Shown: in pieces, positions 42,095 through 53,435 of the stretch
Layout: each line of letters opens with the position of its first letter
How positions within the stretch are numbered: position 1 is the stretch's first letter
NCBI RefSeq assembly: GCF_007748035.1
Contig: NZ_CP036278.1
Span: 1,302,001-1,366,000, forward strand
Length of the DNA stretch: 64,000 bases
Origin: Aeoliella mucimassa
GTDB lineage: Bacteria; Planctomycetota; Planctomycetia; Pirellulales; Lacipirellulaceae
Reading direction: 5' to 3'
Made by a program: the position numbers and the translations under genes
The notes under the pieces: generated by a model
Database searches by the model: none
What the model saw: only the letters and a program-made list of their open reading frames with translations
What the model was told of the DNA's origin: nothing

Positions 42095-44086
42095 ATGGAG
42101 CTTACCACCGCAGACATCCTGGGTCCCGAAGGTCGCATCGCCAAGCGACTGCAGCAGTACGAAGACCGCCCGCAGCAGCTTGCCATGGCCGAGGCCGTGG
42201 CCAAGGCGATTGCTGGCAAACACCATTTGGTGGTCGAAGCCGGCACCGGGGTCGGCAAAAGCTTTGCTTACCTGGTGCCAGCGATTTTGGCTGCTACGGC
42301 CGAGCGTCCTGCGAGCGATTCGCAGGAAGAAAGTTCGCCCCGCGTCGTAGTGTCGACCCATACGATCAGTCTGCAGGAGCAGTTGATCGCGAAGGATCTT
42401 CCGCTGCTTAACAGCGTGATTCCGCGTGATTTCTCCTCAGTGCTCGTCAAAGGTCGGAGCAACTACTTGAGCTTCCGGCGGCTGGCGGCCGCGCGCAAGC
42501 GGGCGAATAGCCTTTTCAATCAGGACGACGAATTCAGCCAGCTCCGCGACATCGACCACTGGGCGGGGGAGACTAACGATGGCTCGTTGGCCGATCTTTC
42601 GGCCAAGCCGCTGCCGAGTGTCTGGCAAGAGGTTGCTAGCGACAGCGGCAACTGTTTAGGTCGTCGGTGCGCGACTTACAAGAAGTGCTTTTACTACAAG
42701 GCTCGCCGCCGGGTGCAGCATGCCCAGGTGCTGGTGGTGAACCACGCGTTGTTGTTTAGCGACTTGGCCCTTCGCCAGCATGGAGTGAGCATCCTACCCG
42801 ACTACAACACGCTGATTATCGACGAGGCTCATACCGCCGAGGCCGTGGCCGGCGATCATCTGGGGCTGCGGGTTTCGAATTCGCAAATCGAGTACACGCT
42901 GAACAAGCTGTATAACGATCGCACCCAAAAAGGGTTGCTGCTGCATCATGGCTTCACCAACATTGCTCGCCAGGTGGAGCGATGCCATCTGGAGTCCGAC
43001 GACCTGTTCAGCGATCTCTGGCACTGGTCCGTGAGCGAGGGGCCAAAGAACGGCCGCGTGACCACGCCGAATCTGGCTTCTGGGCGGTTGGCCGAAGAGC
43101 TACTCACCCTGGCTCGCCAGGTAAAGAACGCTGGCAGTCGCATGGAGGACGAATCGGACCGGCACGATTTCACGTCGGCCCACGATCGGCTCTTGTCACT
43201 CGCTGGCGAGCTCGAAGCCTGGCGTCTGCAAACCGCGCCCGACACCGTGTATTGGATGGACGCCTATCAAACGCGTCGCGGGAATGCGAGGGTGACGCTC
43301 ACAGCGGCTCCGCTCGAAGTCGGTAGTGCGCTGCGCGAGCAATTGTTCGATCAGGTCGATAGCGTGGTGCTGACCAGCGCGACATTGGCCGCGGGGCGCC
43401 AGAAGGATGGCTTCGAGTTCTTTCAGTCGCGCGTGGGACTCACACAGTGCGAGTCGCTACGGCTCGGCAGCCCGTTCGACTACGCCAAGCAGGCGACGTT
43501 GGTCACGATGCCCAGCATGCCCGACCCTGTGGCGAAGCGTGACGACTTCGATCGTCAGTCGTTGGAAGCGATGAAGCGTTACATTGCCGAGTACGATGGT
43601 CGCGCGTTCGTGCTGTTCACCAGCTACGACTCCATGCGAAAAGCGGCCGCGGGGCTCACCAAGTGGCTCGCTTCGCAGAACTTGCGACTGCTGTCGCAGG
43701 CCGATGGTACTCCACGGAGCCATTTGGTCGAGCAGTTTAAGCAGAATCCCCGGAGTGTGCTGCTCGGCACCGATAGTTTCTGGCAAGGTGTCGACGTGCC
43801 AGGCGATGCATTGCAGTTGGTGATGATTGCCAAACTGCCGTTTGCGGTGCCCGATCGTCCCCTGCTCGAAGCCCGGCTCGAAGCGATTCGCATCTCCGGC
43901 GGCAACCCATTTCGCGACTATCAGTTGCCCGAAGCGATCATCAAGTTCAAGCAAGGTTTTGGTCGACTGATTCGCACGAAGAACGACACTGGCAAAGTCG
44001 TGTGTCTCGATCCTCGACTCGCGACTAAACCGTACGGGCGACAGTTCATCGAGAGTTTGCCCGAGTGCAAAATCGAGCGGGCGTAA
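42095..44086 (+). CDS. dinG: DinG-type ATP-dependent DNA helicase
   Basis: A 663-residue XPD/DinG superfamily-2 helicase. Walker A is [15 protein letters not shown], the DEAH box is [11 protein letters not shown], and the late motifs are [14 protein letters not shown] and [13 protein letters not shown]. The Fe-S domain keeps three cysteines ([17 protein letters not shown]). The upstream position where DinG usually has NYLC reads NYLSFRR, so one cluster ligand is missing. It unwinds 5'-tailed DNA, R-loops or D-loops in known relatives. It stands alone. Confidence 0.9.
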   Translation: MELTTADILGPEGRIAKRLQQYEDRPQQLAMAEAVAKAIAGKHHLVVEAGTGVGKSFAYLVPAILAATAERPASDSQEESSPRVVVSTHTISLQEQLIAKDLPLLNSVIPRDFSSVLVKGRSNYLSFRRLAAARKRANSLFNQDDEFSQLRDIDHWAGETNDGSLADLSAKPLPSVWQEVASDSGNCLGRRCATYKKCFYYKARRRVQHAQVLVVNHALLFSDLALRQHGVSILPDYNTLIIDEAHTAEAVAGDHLGLRVSNSQIEYTLNKLYNDRTQKGLLLHHGFTNIARQVERCHLESDDLFSDLWHWSVSEGPKNGRVTTPNLASGRLAEELLTLARQVKNAGSRMEDESDRHDFTSAHDRLLSLAGELEAWRLQTAPDTVYWMDAYQTRRGNARVTLTAAPLEVGSALREQLFDQVDSVVLTSATLAAGRQKDGFEFFQSRVGLTQCESLRLGSPFDYAKQATLVTMPSMPDPVAKRDDFDRQSLEAMKRYIAEYDGRAFVLFTSYDSMRKAAAGLTKWLASQNLRLLSQADGTPRSHLVEQFKQNPRSVLLGTDSFWQGVDVPGDALQLVMIAKLPFAVPDRPLLEARLEAIRISGGNPFRDYQLPEAIIKFKQGFGRLIRTKNDTGKVVCLDPRLATKPYGRQFIESLPECKIERA

Positions 44087-44293
44087 TTCGCAAGTGGATG
44101 TTTTCGAGTTTGTGTGCGATGCCGCACAATCGATTGGCCAATTCGTTGAGAGAATGCGTCAATAAACCGCAAATTGCTATGCACCGCGTTGATGCAGATG
44201 GCATCGTGCGTCGCTTTCATCGTATACTGACGTGCTAGCCAGCCAGCGATCGAGTGACAAACGATTCCATTCTCTTCTCTCAGGGGTTCACTC

Positions 44294-45640
44294 ATGCGCT
44301 TTTCACGTCTGTTCGTTTTGTCTTTCGCCTTGCTGTTCGTTTTGATCGCCGCAGCCGATGCCCAACCTGGGCGTGGTTTTCGCGGAGGGCGTGGGGCAGG
44401 TGGTCCTGGCGGTGGTATGGGCCCTGGTGGTGGTATGGGAATGGGCCGCGGCATGGGGGCCGGTCACGGCCCGGGCGCGGGGCAAGGTGAGGGCGCAGGC
44501 GATTCCAGCTTTGTGACCGATCGCGATACGTTTCACTACCTGCTCGAGCATCACGACAAGATTCGTCGCAAGGTAACCTTGCTCGACAACGGTGTCGAAA
44601 CATTGACCGAGTCCGACGATCCCGATGTAGCCGCTAAGATCCAAGAGCACGTAGCTGCCATGTACTCGCGTGTTTCCGATAATCGCCCGATTCGCATGCG
44701 CGACCCGCTGTTTGCTGCCATCTTTGGTGTGACCTCCAAAATCAGCATGGAGCACGAAGACACAGAGCATGGAGTGCGAGTGGTCGAAACCTCCGACGAT
44801 GCCCGCGTTGCCCAACTCATTCAGGCCCACGCAGCAGTGGTTAGCCTGTTTGTCTCCCGCGGTTTTGCCGAGGCTCCACTCAATCATTCCGTACCGGCCG
44901 AAGGGGTCGCCATCGAATTGGCCACGCCATCGACGCTTACTCCCGAGCAGAAACAGGAACTACTGTCGGCATCGCTTGATTTCGATCGCTTGTACATTCC
45001 CGCACTTGCGCTCACCAATGAGGAAAAAGCCAAACCAGCGGCCAAAGCGATCGAACGCTTGTTGCAAGCTTACCCCGACCTGATCGGACGGGTTCGCACG
45101 ACGCTCAATGCTCCCGTCGTGAGTGAAGACCCTGTGCTACAAGCCATTGAACGGGCGGCCGAACTCGTTGCTTCCGGCGAGCCAAAGCAAGCGCACGAAG
45201 CGCTCGAGCCGATTCGCGACCTTACGACACAGCGCCGGGAACAGCTTGGTGTCGACTACGCGATCGATGCCCTCAACCACTACCACGAAATCATGGAAGA
45301 GATCGTGAAGCCCGCTATGTCAATGAAGGCAGCCGATGTCGATGCCCACTATAAAGTGGAGCTAAAGCAGATGGCTCTTGCTGCCTCCGACTCGTGGGCG
45401 GTTGTCGAGCAAACCGATTTCGATGCAGAGCTGTTTGGGCTCGACACCGAGGCCATCGAAGCGCTCGACACGAAGATTGCTCAAGAGCGGGCTGCGATAA
45501 CGAAGCTCAACCGGGCGTTGGCTCGCGACGACGCCAAGTCGATCCTCAAGGCGGCCAAGGGACTCAAGCCTCCGTTCGCGAAGATCTACAAGTCGTTTGG
45601 CGATTTCGAAGGACTGCAACCCGCCGCATCGCGACGCTAG
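44294..45640 (+). CDS. Secreted glycine-rich protein of unknown function
   Basis: The 448-residue protein has a signal peptide (LFVLSFALLFVLIAAADA). It continues with a roughly 50-residue Gly/Met/Arg stretch (GRGFRGGRGAGGPGGGMG and on). The rest is helical in two parts: FHYLLEHHDKIRRKVTLLDNGVETLTES...RDPLFAAIFG, with several His, and a C-terminal DYAIDALNHYHEIMEEIVKPAMS...KLNRALARDDAKS. The His-rich first helical part could bind metal or haem, but no family is named. It precedes the AlkD-like gene by 48 bp. Confidence 0.68.
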   Translation: MRFSRLFVLSFALLFVLIAAADAQPGRGFRGGRGAGGPGGGMGPGGGMGMGRGMGAGHGPGAGQGEGAGDSSFVTDRDTFHYLLEHHDKIRRKVTLLDNGVETLTESDDPDVAAKIQEHVAAMYSRVSDNRPIRMRDPLFAAIFGVTSKISMEHEDTEHGVRVVETSDDARVAQLIQAHAAVVSLFVSRGFAEAPLNHSVPAEGVAIELATPSTLTPEQKQELLSASLDFDRLYIPALALTNEEKAKPAAKAIERLLQAYPDLIGRVRTTLNAPVVSEDPVLQAIERAAELVASGEPKQAHEALEPIRDLTTQRREQLGVDYAIDALNHYHEIMEEIVKPAMSMKAADVDAHYKVELKQMALAASDSWAVVEQTDFDAELFGLDTEAIEALDTKIAQERAAITKLNRALARDDAKSILKAAKGLKPPFAKIYKSFGDFEGLQPAASRR

Positions 45641-45688
45641 AATGCGAGGGAGCGACGTACTGTCCTTCCCACCAACATTCTGGCAGCC

Positions 45689-46399
45689 ATGAATACCACG
45701 ACCGAAGTGATGTCGGCCTTGCAAGCGGCTGGTGCCGAGCAAACGCGTCGCACCTACGCCCGCCATGGTTGCAACATCGATTGCTTCGGAGTGCAAATCG
45801 GTCAGCTAAAGAAGATTGCCAAGCAGATCAAAGGCAATCATTCGCTGGCGATCGAGTTGTACGAAACGGGTAACTCCGACGCCATGTACCTGGCTGGCAT
45901 GGTGGTCGAACCACCGCAAATGACCAAAAAGCAGCTAGACTCCTGGGTGAAGGCTGCTGGTTGGGGCATGATCGGCGAATATGCTGTAGCACCGGTGGCG
46001 GCCGAGAGCCCTCACGGGCGGTCGCTTGCGTTGAAGTGGATGAAGTCGAAGCAGCCGTTGATAGCAGCAACCGGTTGGACCACCTACGCGCTGCTGCTGG
46101 CTACGTTGCCAGATGATCAGCTTGATCTCAGCGAGGTGACCGAGCGAGTCGATACGGTTGTCGAGCAAATCGATACCGCTCCCAACGGGGTGCGATACGC
46201 GATGAATAATTTCGTGATTTGCGTGGGGTGCTACGTCAAACCGCTGCTGAAATCGGCCAAAGCGGCGGCAAAACGCCTGGGGAAGGTCGAAGTCGACATG
46301 GGCGACACCAGCTGCAAGGTACCGCTGGCTACCGAGGCGATTGCCAAGGTAGAATCAATGGACCGGGTCGGCAAGAAACGCAAGTCGGCTCGTTGTTAG
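45689..46399 (+). CDS. DNA alkylation repair (AlkD-like HEAT-repeat) protein
   Basis: The 236-residue all-helical protein resembles the AlkC/AlkD-type DNA alkylation repair family. It has [18 protein letters not shown] at the start, [36 protein letters not shown] in the first repeats, and a C-terminal [19 protein letters not shown] stretch. AlkD removes bulky or cationic alkylated bases without base flipping. The catalytic Trp/Asp set cannot be confirmed by eye, so activity is tentative. Confidence 0.8.
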   Translation: MNTTTEVMSALQAAGAEQTRRTYARHGCNIDCFGVQIGQLKKIAKQIKGNHSLAIELYETGNSDAMYLAGMVVEPPQMTKKQLDSWVKAAGWGMIGEYAVAPVAAESPHGRSLALKWMKSKQPLIAATGWTTYALLLATLPDDQLDLSEVTERVDTVVEQIDTAPNGVRYAMNNFVICVGCYVKPLLKSAKAAAKRLGKVEVDMGDTSCKVPLATEAIAKVESMDRVGKKRKSARC

Positions 46400-46447
46400 A
46401 TTGCCTGTTGTCGCCTTCGTTTCCACATCCAGAGTCTCGATTTTCCT

Positions 46448-47224
46448 ATGCTTGCTGCCCGTGTGATACCGTGTCTCGATGTGAACCAAGGCCGAGTCGT
46501 GAAAGGCACGAACTTCGTGAACCTTCGCGACGCTGGTGATCCGGTGGAAGTGGCCGCCCGGTACGAAGCCGAAGGGGCCGACGAGTTGGTGTTTCTCGAC
46601 ATCACTGCCAGCCACGAAGCGCGGGCGATCACTCTCGACATGGTGCGTCGTACCGCGGAGCGGGTGTTCATGCCATTCACGGTCGGCGGTGGCATCCGCA
46701 CGCTGGCCGACGCCAAGGCGTTGATTACCGCCGGGGCCGAGAAGGTGAGCATCAACTCGGCTGCGGTCAAAACGCCGGAGCTGGTTAGCGAGGTCTCTCG
46801 CTGGTTTGGTAGCTGTGCGACTGTGGTGAACATCGACCCCAAACGCATCGTCGGCGAGGATGGCCGTGAGCGGTGGGAAGTACACATCAACGGCGGTCGC
46901 TTGCCGACTGGTCTCGAAGCCGTGGAGTGGGCGCAGCGGGTCGAGGAACTCGGCGCCGGCGAGATCGTGCTGACCAGCATGGACTGCGATGGCACCAAAG
47001 ATGGCTATGATCTCGAGATCACCCGCGCGGTGAGCGAAGCGGTTACCATTCCGGTGGTCGCCAGCGGAGGTGCCGGCAAGCCCGAGCACCTGGCCGACGC
47101 CATTCTCGAAGGCAAAGCCGACGCAGCACTGGCTGCGAGCATCTTTCACTTCGGCGAGTACACCATCGAAGAAACCAAGCAAGTGATGGCCGAACGAGGC
47201 ATTCCGGTTCGCATGCTGGTGTAA
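46448..47224 (+). CDS. hisF: Imidazole glycerol phosphate synthase, cyclase subunit
   Basis: Makes imidazole glycerol phosphate and AICAR from PRFAR and ammonia delivered by HisH, in histidine synthesis. The 258-residue TIM barrel has [17 protein letters not shown] (catalytic Asp11 equivalent), [35 protein letters not shown] (second Asp) and [13 protein letters not shown]. It also has [13 protein letters not shown] and [10 protein letters not shown]. No hisH adjoins it in the window. Confidence 0.96.
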   Translation: MLAARVIPCLDVNQGRVVKGTNFVNLRDAGDPVEVAARYEAEGADELVFLDITASHEARAITLDMVRRTAERVFMPFTVGGGIRTLADAKALITAGAEKVSINSAAVKTPELVSEVSRWFGSCATVVNIDPKRIVGEDGRERWEVHINGGRLPTGLEAVEWAQRVEELGAGEIVLTSMDCDGTKDGYDLEITRAVSEAVTIPVVASGGAGKPEHLADAILEGKADAALAASIFHFGEYTIEETKQVMAERGIPVRMLV

Positions 47225-47265
47225 GTGCAAATGGCTCCACGCGAGGGCTTTCCCGCGTTGATCGC

Positions 47266-48849
47266 TTAGGGGGAGTTTCTGGAGTTGCTGATTCGGAAGT
47301 AATCGAAATCAGCCTGCCCGCCTGGCTCTTCGGTTGCGACATTAAACAGCCCGAACCGATAGCCCATGAAGTGGGTGAGCGTGTAGGTCATGTGTAGTTG
47401 GTTGCCGATGGGGTGCCAGGTGTCGCCGTCGAGGCTGTAGAAGAATCGGGCGAGGTCGGCCTGCTGGCGGAAGTCGCACTCGGCTCGCAGGTAAACTCGC
47501 GACTGCTCGAGCGGCACTTGCTCTACGACTTCCGGCTTGCTCGTTTCGGCGTTGATCATCACCAGTTGCTTGCCGTGGTCGGTGGCTTCGACACCCACGA
47601 GTCCGTAGTTGCTCTGAAGCAGGATCAGCCCCGCCATATCTCCCGGCTTCAGCCCCGATACGTCGAGGGCAATCTCGCCGGTGCACTCGGGGCCAATGGT
47701 GCGTTGGGTCAACGTATTGCGGGCGGAGAGCACGCTCTCGTCCACGCGGCTGGTAGTGGTTCGCAGGTAGCCTGGGCGAGCCGTTAGCGACCAGTTGGAG
47801 TCATCAGGATTGTGGTTCCATTGCCACACCGGTGATAGCTTCGCTGATTCGCTCGCGGTGAACTCATCGGAGTCGACAATGCCAGGAATCAGCCCTTCGC
47901 TCGCTGGCAGCGGTAGCTCCATCGGCACTTTGCCATCGTTTCCGATCACTGGCCAACCATCTTGCCAGGTGACCGGAACCAGGTAGGGAATGCGCCCGAC
48001 CGAGCCATGATCCTGAAACAGGTAGGCGTACCAGTCGCCATCGGGGGTGTCGATCAGTCCCCCTTGGGCGACTCCCTTGTCTTGCAAAGCGAGTCGTCCC
48101 TCGTACGGGCCAGTGATCTTGTCGGCGCGGTGTACCACCACGGTACGCATGCCGCCGCGGGGCCAGGTGATGTGGAACAAGTAGTACTTGTCGTTCACCT
48201 TGAACAGTTGGCTCCCTTCGGCCCGCAGCATGATGTTGTCGCCGGCCGGCGCGCTAGCGTTGCGAATCACCACCTGATTCACCCCGTCGGGCTGGAGGCC
48301 GGTCAGGTCGTCCTTGAGTTCCACGATTTTGATCTCGCCGGCACCGTACAGCATGTAAGCCTTGCCATCGTCGTCGAAGAACAACGTGTGGTCGTGCAAC
48401 ATCGGGCGGAAGCTCCGCTTCTGCCACGGCCCGTGATCTACGTCGCGAGTGGAATAAATGTAGGTCTTGCCGGTGGTGTTCGAAAACGTCGACGCGTAGA
48501 ACACTCCGTCGTGATACCGCAAGCTGCTCGCCCACGAACCCCGCCCGTAGCTATGCTTGCCGTTGTTCAGGTTCAGCTCGTCGACATCGTCGAGCACATC
48601 GTACGCGTAACTTGCGAGGCTCCAGTTGACGAGGTCTTTCGACTTCATGATAGGCAGCCCCGGGCTCATGTGCATCGTAGTGCTGCTCATGTAGTACGTG
48701 TCGTCGACACGCATGATCGAAATGTCCGGCACATCGGCGTGGATGATCGGGTTACGTGCTGTCTGGGCGTCGACGCGCGGGCCAGCGGCCATGCTCGCAA
48801 GCAAGAGAACAGTAAACGACGCAGCGAGAAGCTTCGAGGTGCCAAGCAT
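47266..48849 (-). CDS. Glycoside hydrolase family 43, secreted
   Basis: The 527-residue protein has a signal peptide and the five-bladed GH43 propeller. It starts HADVPDISIMRVDDTYYMSSTTMHMSPGLPI (catalytic base Asp). FFDDDGKAYMLYGAGEIK follows as the pKa-modulating Asp region, then the catalytic acid in MLRAEGSQLFK. The last 190 residues form a beta-sandwich of the type found after GH43 beta-xylosidases (LILLQSNYGLVGVEAT, FMGYRFGLFNVATEEPGGQADFDYF). An arabino- or xylo-oligosaccharide substrate is likely. It converges with hisF. Confidence 0.92.
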   Translation of the reverse strand: MLGTSKLLAASFTVLLLASMAAGPRVDAQTARNPIIHADVPDISIMRVDDTYYMSSTTMHMSPGLPIMKSKDLVNWSLASYAYDVLDDVDELNLNNGKHSYGRGSWASSLRYHDGVFYASTFSNTTGKTYIYSTRDVDHGPWQKRSFRPMLHDHTLFFDDDGKAYMLYGAGEIKIVELKDDLTGLQPDGVNQVVIRNASAPAGDNIMLRAEGSQLFKVNDKYYLFHITWPRGGMRTVVVHRADKITGPYEGRLALQDKGVAQGGLIDTPDGDWYAYLFQDHGSVGRIPYLVPVTWQDGWPVIGNDGKVPMELPLPASEGLIPGIVDSDEFTASESAKLSPVWQWNHNPDDSNWSLTARPGYLRTTTSRVDESVLSARNTLTQRTIGPECTGEIALDVSGLKPGDMAGLILLQSNYGLVGVEATDHGKQLVMINAETSKPEVVEQVPLEQSRVYLRAECDFRQQADLARFFYSLDGDTWHPIGNQLHMTYTLTHFMGYRFGLFNVATEEPGGQADFDYFRISNSRNSP

Positions 48850-48894
48850 AATAAGATCGAGAGAGAAGGGGAGGGAAATTCGCGTCCACTACTA

Positions 48895-50628
48895 TTAACG
48901 GTACACTGCCCAGCGCGTGAACACAATCGACAAGCCGACCAGCAGCATCAGATGCAGCGTGCACGGCTCCGGCACGCTGGCGGCGGCGATTCCGGTCGAC
49001 GTGCCGACCCCAAAGTTGGCTTTCCACAGGTCGTAGTCGCCGAAGTCGACCCCCGCCAGTCCGTCGCCAGCATTGTTGATCGCCGACTCGTCGGCCGCGC
49101 CGAGGTGGTCGCGCCACACGGTGTAGTCGGCCAAGTTCACGAGTCCATCGCCATTGAAGTCACCAGGCAGGGCATCGGGCGTCCAGATGGCGATGCCCTC
49201 CGCGCTACCGGAGTCCAACACGAACAGAAACGCGACCTGCCCCAGGTTGTTGAGTCCCGCAAGCGTAGCGTCGGGAAACTGCGTAGGGCTCACCAGCGGC
49301 GTGCCCGAGAACTCGAGCCCGGTGACTTCTTCGCCGGCCAGGTCGTCGCCGGTTTCGACGATGGTGCTCAGCCCGGTGCTCTCGGAGTAGTGATACAGCC
49401 CCCGTCCACTGACCGAGCCATTGCGAGTGTTCGAGAGTTCGGCCATGAACACTAAATCGCCCGATTCGTTGATCGTCGCCGAGTTGTCGAAGAATCGGCG
49501 GAAGTATCTCCCCCCGCGCGGTACGAGCGTGTCTTCGAGTGCGACGAGTGTAAGTTCATCGACATCGGCGGTGTAGACGCCCGACAGCGCATCGAGTCCC
49601 CCCCCGATAAACTCGGTAGTGAATCCAACCGTATCGTCGTCGCTGATGCCGAACACCCGAATCTCATCAGCGGCCGTGGGACTACCAGGCAGCAGCCCGG
49701 GTGCGATGAGTTCGATGCCGTTGTCGCCGGCCAGGAATACCCCGTCGCGGAGCACGCCTGGCTGCGAGTACTCGGCCACGAAGGCCACGTTCTGCGAATT
49801 GCCAATAAACGTGGCCGGGCCGAGCAGCGACTCGATGGTGGTCGATCCGTCGTTGGCAACGTCCTCTTGTCGCACTAGCTCTTCGAGGTTCGAACCGACG
49901 ACGCGGAGCAGCGATTCGATATCGGTCGAGCTACCTTGCTCCACGGTGGCAAACGTAGCGACGTCGCCGACCCTGTTTTGAGTCGAGCCGAATCCAAGCC
50001 TGCCAAAGGTGCCGCCACGCGGAGCGGTGTCGCCTTGCAAAGCGAGCGTCGTCGTGTTCTGGCCGCGGAGCTGGCGGTAGAGTCCCTGCTCGGCGTTGGT
50101 GCCATCGTATATCGCGGAGTAGATGAGGTCGCCATCGTAGTTGTAGCCGGTCGCGGTCAGTCGGAAGAGGCTGTTATTGCCGGTGGGGCTCGCGCTGTAG
50201 AGCGGCACGTGCGGAGCAATCGTCGAACCGTTGCCACGAAAGCCATGCAGCAGGAATCCGGCCCCTTGCGTCACCCCGGTTACGCCCGACACAAAGCTAT
50301 GGTTGTCGAGACTCGCGATGGTCGGCTGAAAGCCGATGACCGTTTCGCCCAGGTAGGTATCGCCAGTGCGCAGGATGTTCACCAGCCCTCCGCTGTCGCG
50401 GCGGAAGAAACCGATGTCGTCGGACGAGCCTGCGTTGGTGCCCGAAAGCTGACTGAGAAACGACACCTGCCCCAGATCGTTCAACGCCGGCGCGGCAAAC
50501 AGGGCGAGCGACCCGTTACCATCCGGCGAGGCATCGCCCGCCAACGCGGCCACCTCGAACTCGGCCCACGAGACCTGCGGAACGATCGCCAGCAAACCAC
50601 CAATCAACCACCGCCAGCAAGCTGTCAT
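48895..50628 (-). CDS. Secreted NxxGxxAF-repeat protein with dockerin-like and PEP-CTERM modules
   Basis: The 577-residue protein has a signal peptide (LIGGLLAIVPQVSWA). Tandem anchor repeats of the N-x-x-G-x-(V/L)-x-F type follow (APALNDLGQVSFLSQL, ATINESGDLVFMAEL, LAGLNNLGQVAFLFVL). A dockerin-like pair of calcium loops occurs at PGDFNGDGLVNLADYTVWRDHL and DGLAGVDFGDYDLWKANF. It ends in a VPEPCT sorting tail with a hydrophobic span and Arg end. It lies 45 bp upstream of the GH43 gene on the same strand, so a shared transcript is possible. It is likely cell-surface exposed. Confidence 0.88.
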   Translation of the reverse strand: MTACWRWLIGGLLAIVPQVSWAEFEVAALAGDASPDGNGSLALFAAPALNDLGQVSFLSQLSGTNAGSSDDIGFFRRDSGGLVNILRTGDTYLGETVIGFQPTIASLDNHSFVSGVTGVTQGAGFLLHGFRGNGSTIAPHVPLYSASPTGNNSLFRLTATGYNYDGDLIYSAIYDGTNAEQGLYRQLRGQNTTTLALQGDTAPRGGTFGRLGFGSTQNRVGDVATFATVEQGSSTDIESLLRVVGSNLEELVRQEDVANDGSTTIESLLGPATFIGNSQNVAFVAEYSQPGVLRDGVFLAGDNGIELIAPGLLPGSPTAADEIRVFGISDDDTVGFTTEFIGGGLDALSGVYTADVDELTLVALEDTLVPRGGRYFRRFFDNSATINESGDLVFMAELSNTRNGSVSGRGLYHYSESTGLSTIVETGDDLAGEEVTGLEFSGTPLVSPTQFPDATLAGLNNLGQVAFLFVLDSGSAEGIAIWTPDALPGDFNGDGLVNLADYTVWRDHLGAADESAINNAGDGLAGVDFGDYDLWKANFGVGTSTGIAAASVPEPCTLHLMLLVGLSIVFTRWAVYR

Positions 50629-50927
50629 CGCTGTTCTCCCCGTGTTCTAGAAGCCTGTCGAGCGTCGCGAGTGTACCAAACATGATACAGGCAATCCGCA
50701 AATCCAGCCAATGAAAGGGAGGCCATCGGCGGCATCCCCCGTCCATATGCCGGTGTGACAGGGCGTCGCAACGATTTGCCCCCATCACTTGTCTATGCTC
50801 CCTTATTACTTCAGCCTTCCCTGGTCACCCTGGTCAAGCTCGATCTCTCCCCGGTTTCGGTTATACTCGTAGCGGGTTCCTATTCCATTCACGCGGCCGT
50901 ATCGAAACGTCTCAGGGGGTGCTTCTC
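50629..50927. other. Divergent intergenic region upstream of the large repeat protein
   Basis: 299 bp between the divergent anchored-protein gene and the large repeat-protein gene. I see no credible ORF, hairpin terminator or clear promoter consensus here beyond an AGGGGGTG ribosome site before the ATG at 50928. Confidence 0.4.
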
Positions 50928-53435
50928 ATGCCACGCCACGCCACGATTGCGCTGGTTGTCCTGTTGTGTCTGCCGACTGTTGGCCGGGGAGAGATCACGT
51001 GGAGCGGGGACGTGGACCCGAGCGATCCGACGACTTGGACGAGTAGCACGACCGCTTATCTCGGCGACGGAGATGATGGCACGTTGTCTCTAGACGGAGA
51101 TAGTGATCTCTTAACCTGGAATGTCTACATGGGATACCAGTCTGGCTCTTCTGGCCAAGCGACGGTGGATGGCGTCGGCACAAGCTGGAGCGGCAGTGGT
51201 CGTTTTCAGATTGGTAGATACGGCGACGGTTCTCTTTCCATCACGGATAGTGGCAGCGTGAGTTTTGGGAGAGTAGAGCTCGGTGTCTATGCAGGCTCGA
51301 CGGGGCAGGTCACTGTTTCAGGGGCCGGTTCAACACTTACGAATACTATTCTTGAGGTAGGTATTCAAGGCGAAAGTGTTTTATCGGTCAACAGTGGTGG
51401 GCAAGTTCAGAGCATGAATGGTTACTTGCTTGAGCATGGTCAAGCAAACATAGAAGGCCCCGGTTCAGCTTGGATCAACAACGCACTCTATGTCGACGGC
51501 ATACTTTCCGTTACCAACGCGGGATATATAAGCTGCTTATCCGGTTACATAAGTGGGGGGCCAGAGGAAGCTGGGGTAGTCGAACTCAAGGGGGCTGGTA
51601 CCCTTTGGTCGAATCGTGGATGGCTGACGGTCGGAGATCGTGGGGCGGGAACTCTGACGATTGCCGATGATGCTTCCCTAATCGCCAATGCTTCCTCCGG
51701 TCGCCTGGATATTGGAACTTATGGTGGTAGCGGATCCCTATTCGTAACCAGCGGAGGAACCTTGAGTAGTGGTTCGATGAGATTAGCATCGCATGCTAAT
51801 TCCAGTGGCCAAGCCACCATTGATGGCGCAACGTCGTCAATGACGATCAGTGGTTCCCTGTCCGTGGGGGTGGCTGGTGATGCAACGCTTTCAATTCTGA
51901 ACGATGCGACTGTAAATGTGGCTGGACTAACTTCAGTAGCTTCTTCGTCCGATGTGCAGGGGGAAATTCGCTTTGCGAATGGTACGCTCATCACCCACGG
52001 CTTGTTAGCTTCTTCGGAAGAGTTGACCGGTCAAGGCGCAATCTACACAAACGGACTGGTCAGCGATTTCAATCTCCAATTCGATTCATCCCACGGGATG
52101 AAGAAGTCATTTCTTCTGCAAACACTTCCAGGGCAAGACATAACTATCGATCTTGAGGTCGATGGTTCGGCAATTTTGGGCGTGGGAAACCGAGGCATGG
52201 CGACAATGAGCATTGCCGATGGAGTGCAGGTTGCCTCGAATTCTGGATCGCTCGGGTACCACCAGAAGGCAACGGGGATTGCCACTGTTGATGGTGTTGG
52301 TTCGACCTGGACTACAGGTAATTTGACCGTCGGAACGTTTGGCTCCGGCGATTTGTCTATCACAAATGGTGGAGAAATTGTGAGTGGTACCACTCGTATC
52401 GGTTACCGTGCGGGGGCGACGGGAACAGTGCGAGTCGATGGAGCCGAATCGACATGGATAGACCGAAGTGACTTATTCGTAGGCCTAGACGGGCATGGCG
52501 AACTCGCAGTCGGCAACGGCGCTAAAATTAGCAGTGACTCGACCTACATCGGCAATAGCACTGGATCGGTGGGCCGAGTCAGTATTGTCGGCGCGGCATC
52601 AACCTGGCTCAATGAGGGGTTTCTGTACGTCGGAAACAGCGGCACTGGGACACTAATAATTTCTGATGGCGGATCTCTTGAAAGTAATTCAATATCGGGT
52701 ATCGGCTACGAATCGGGGTCTACGGGGGAGGTGGTTGTTGAAGGCGCAGGTTCGACTTGGGACAACCTCAGTACACTTTATGTTGGTGGATTTGGAAACG
52801 GCACTTTAACTATTGCCGATGGTGGATATGTTCGTAATTTCTCGGGTAACATCGGTTATAGTACTGATGCCGCGAATTCTGTCAGCATTGCTGGCCACGA
52901 TTCGACTTGGACGAATCTTGGAAATCTATACGTGGGGCATTGGGGCACTGGGTTTCTCTCTATCTCAGATGGAGCTTTGGTAACCGTCAATCATGAAACA
53001 TTTGTTGCTTTCGAAGAAGGTGCTTCAGGGGAAATTCACTTCGACGGAGGAACGCTCTCGACGGGTGGATTAATTGCCTCGATCGAGAAACTTACTGGCG
53101 TAGGAACAATAGAGACCCACGGCTTGGTAAGTGATGTTGATCTAGCGTTCGATGCGACGCATGGAATCGTACAAACTCTCACCCTGGATCACTCACCTGG
53201 AAATAGTATTACTATTAATCTTGATATCAATGGTTCAGGTGCCTTGGGGGCTGGGCATTCAGGAACAGGCATGCTGTCAATTTCAGACGGCATTCAAATC
53301 TCATCAACGACCGGTTATTTAGGCTACCACGAAGGTGCAATTGGAGAAGCTTGCGTCGATGGAGTGGGGTCGACATGGTCTATCTCGAAGGATCTTTACA
53401 TCGGGAAATATGGTGACGGAGACTGGCCTTGTTGA
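50928..53435 (+). pseudogene. T5SS/PEP-CTERM-associated repeat protein, 5' part (interrupted by IS)
   Basis: N-terminal 832 codons of a very large surface protein. After a signal peptide (TIALVVLLCLPTVGRG) the body is built from tens of repeats of the form V-G-x-x-G-x-G-x-L-x-I-x-x-G-x-x-V/I, each often followed by IG...(S/T)GxVxVDGxGSTW. This is the T5SS/PEP-CTERM-associated repeat pattern, expected to fold as a right-handed beta-helix. The frame runs into the insertion sequence and stops at a TGA 11 bases inside it (53433). The central codon use is more AT-rich than the gene's ends. The ATG at 50928 fits the ribosome site AGGGGGTG. Confidence 0.88.
53416..53424 (+). repeat. Left target-site duplication of the insertion sequence
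   Basis: ACGGAGACT stands directly before the element's left end and again directly after its right end (54460-54468). The nine-base size is that of IS903-type elements. Confidence 0.95.

Noticed and set aside
40991-42361. 456-codon minus-strand frame opposite thiG
   Set aside because: Covers thiS, thiG and the dinG start on the opposite strand; shadow composition, no motifs.
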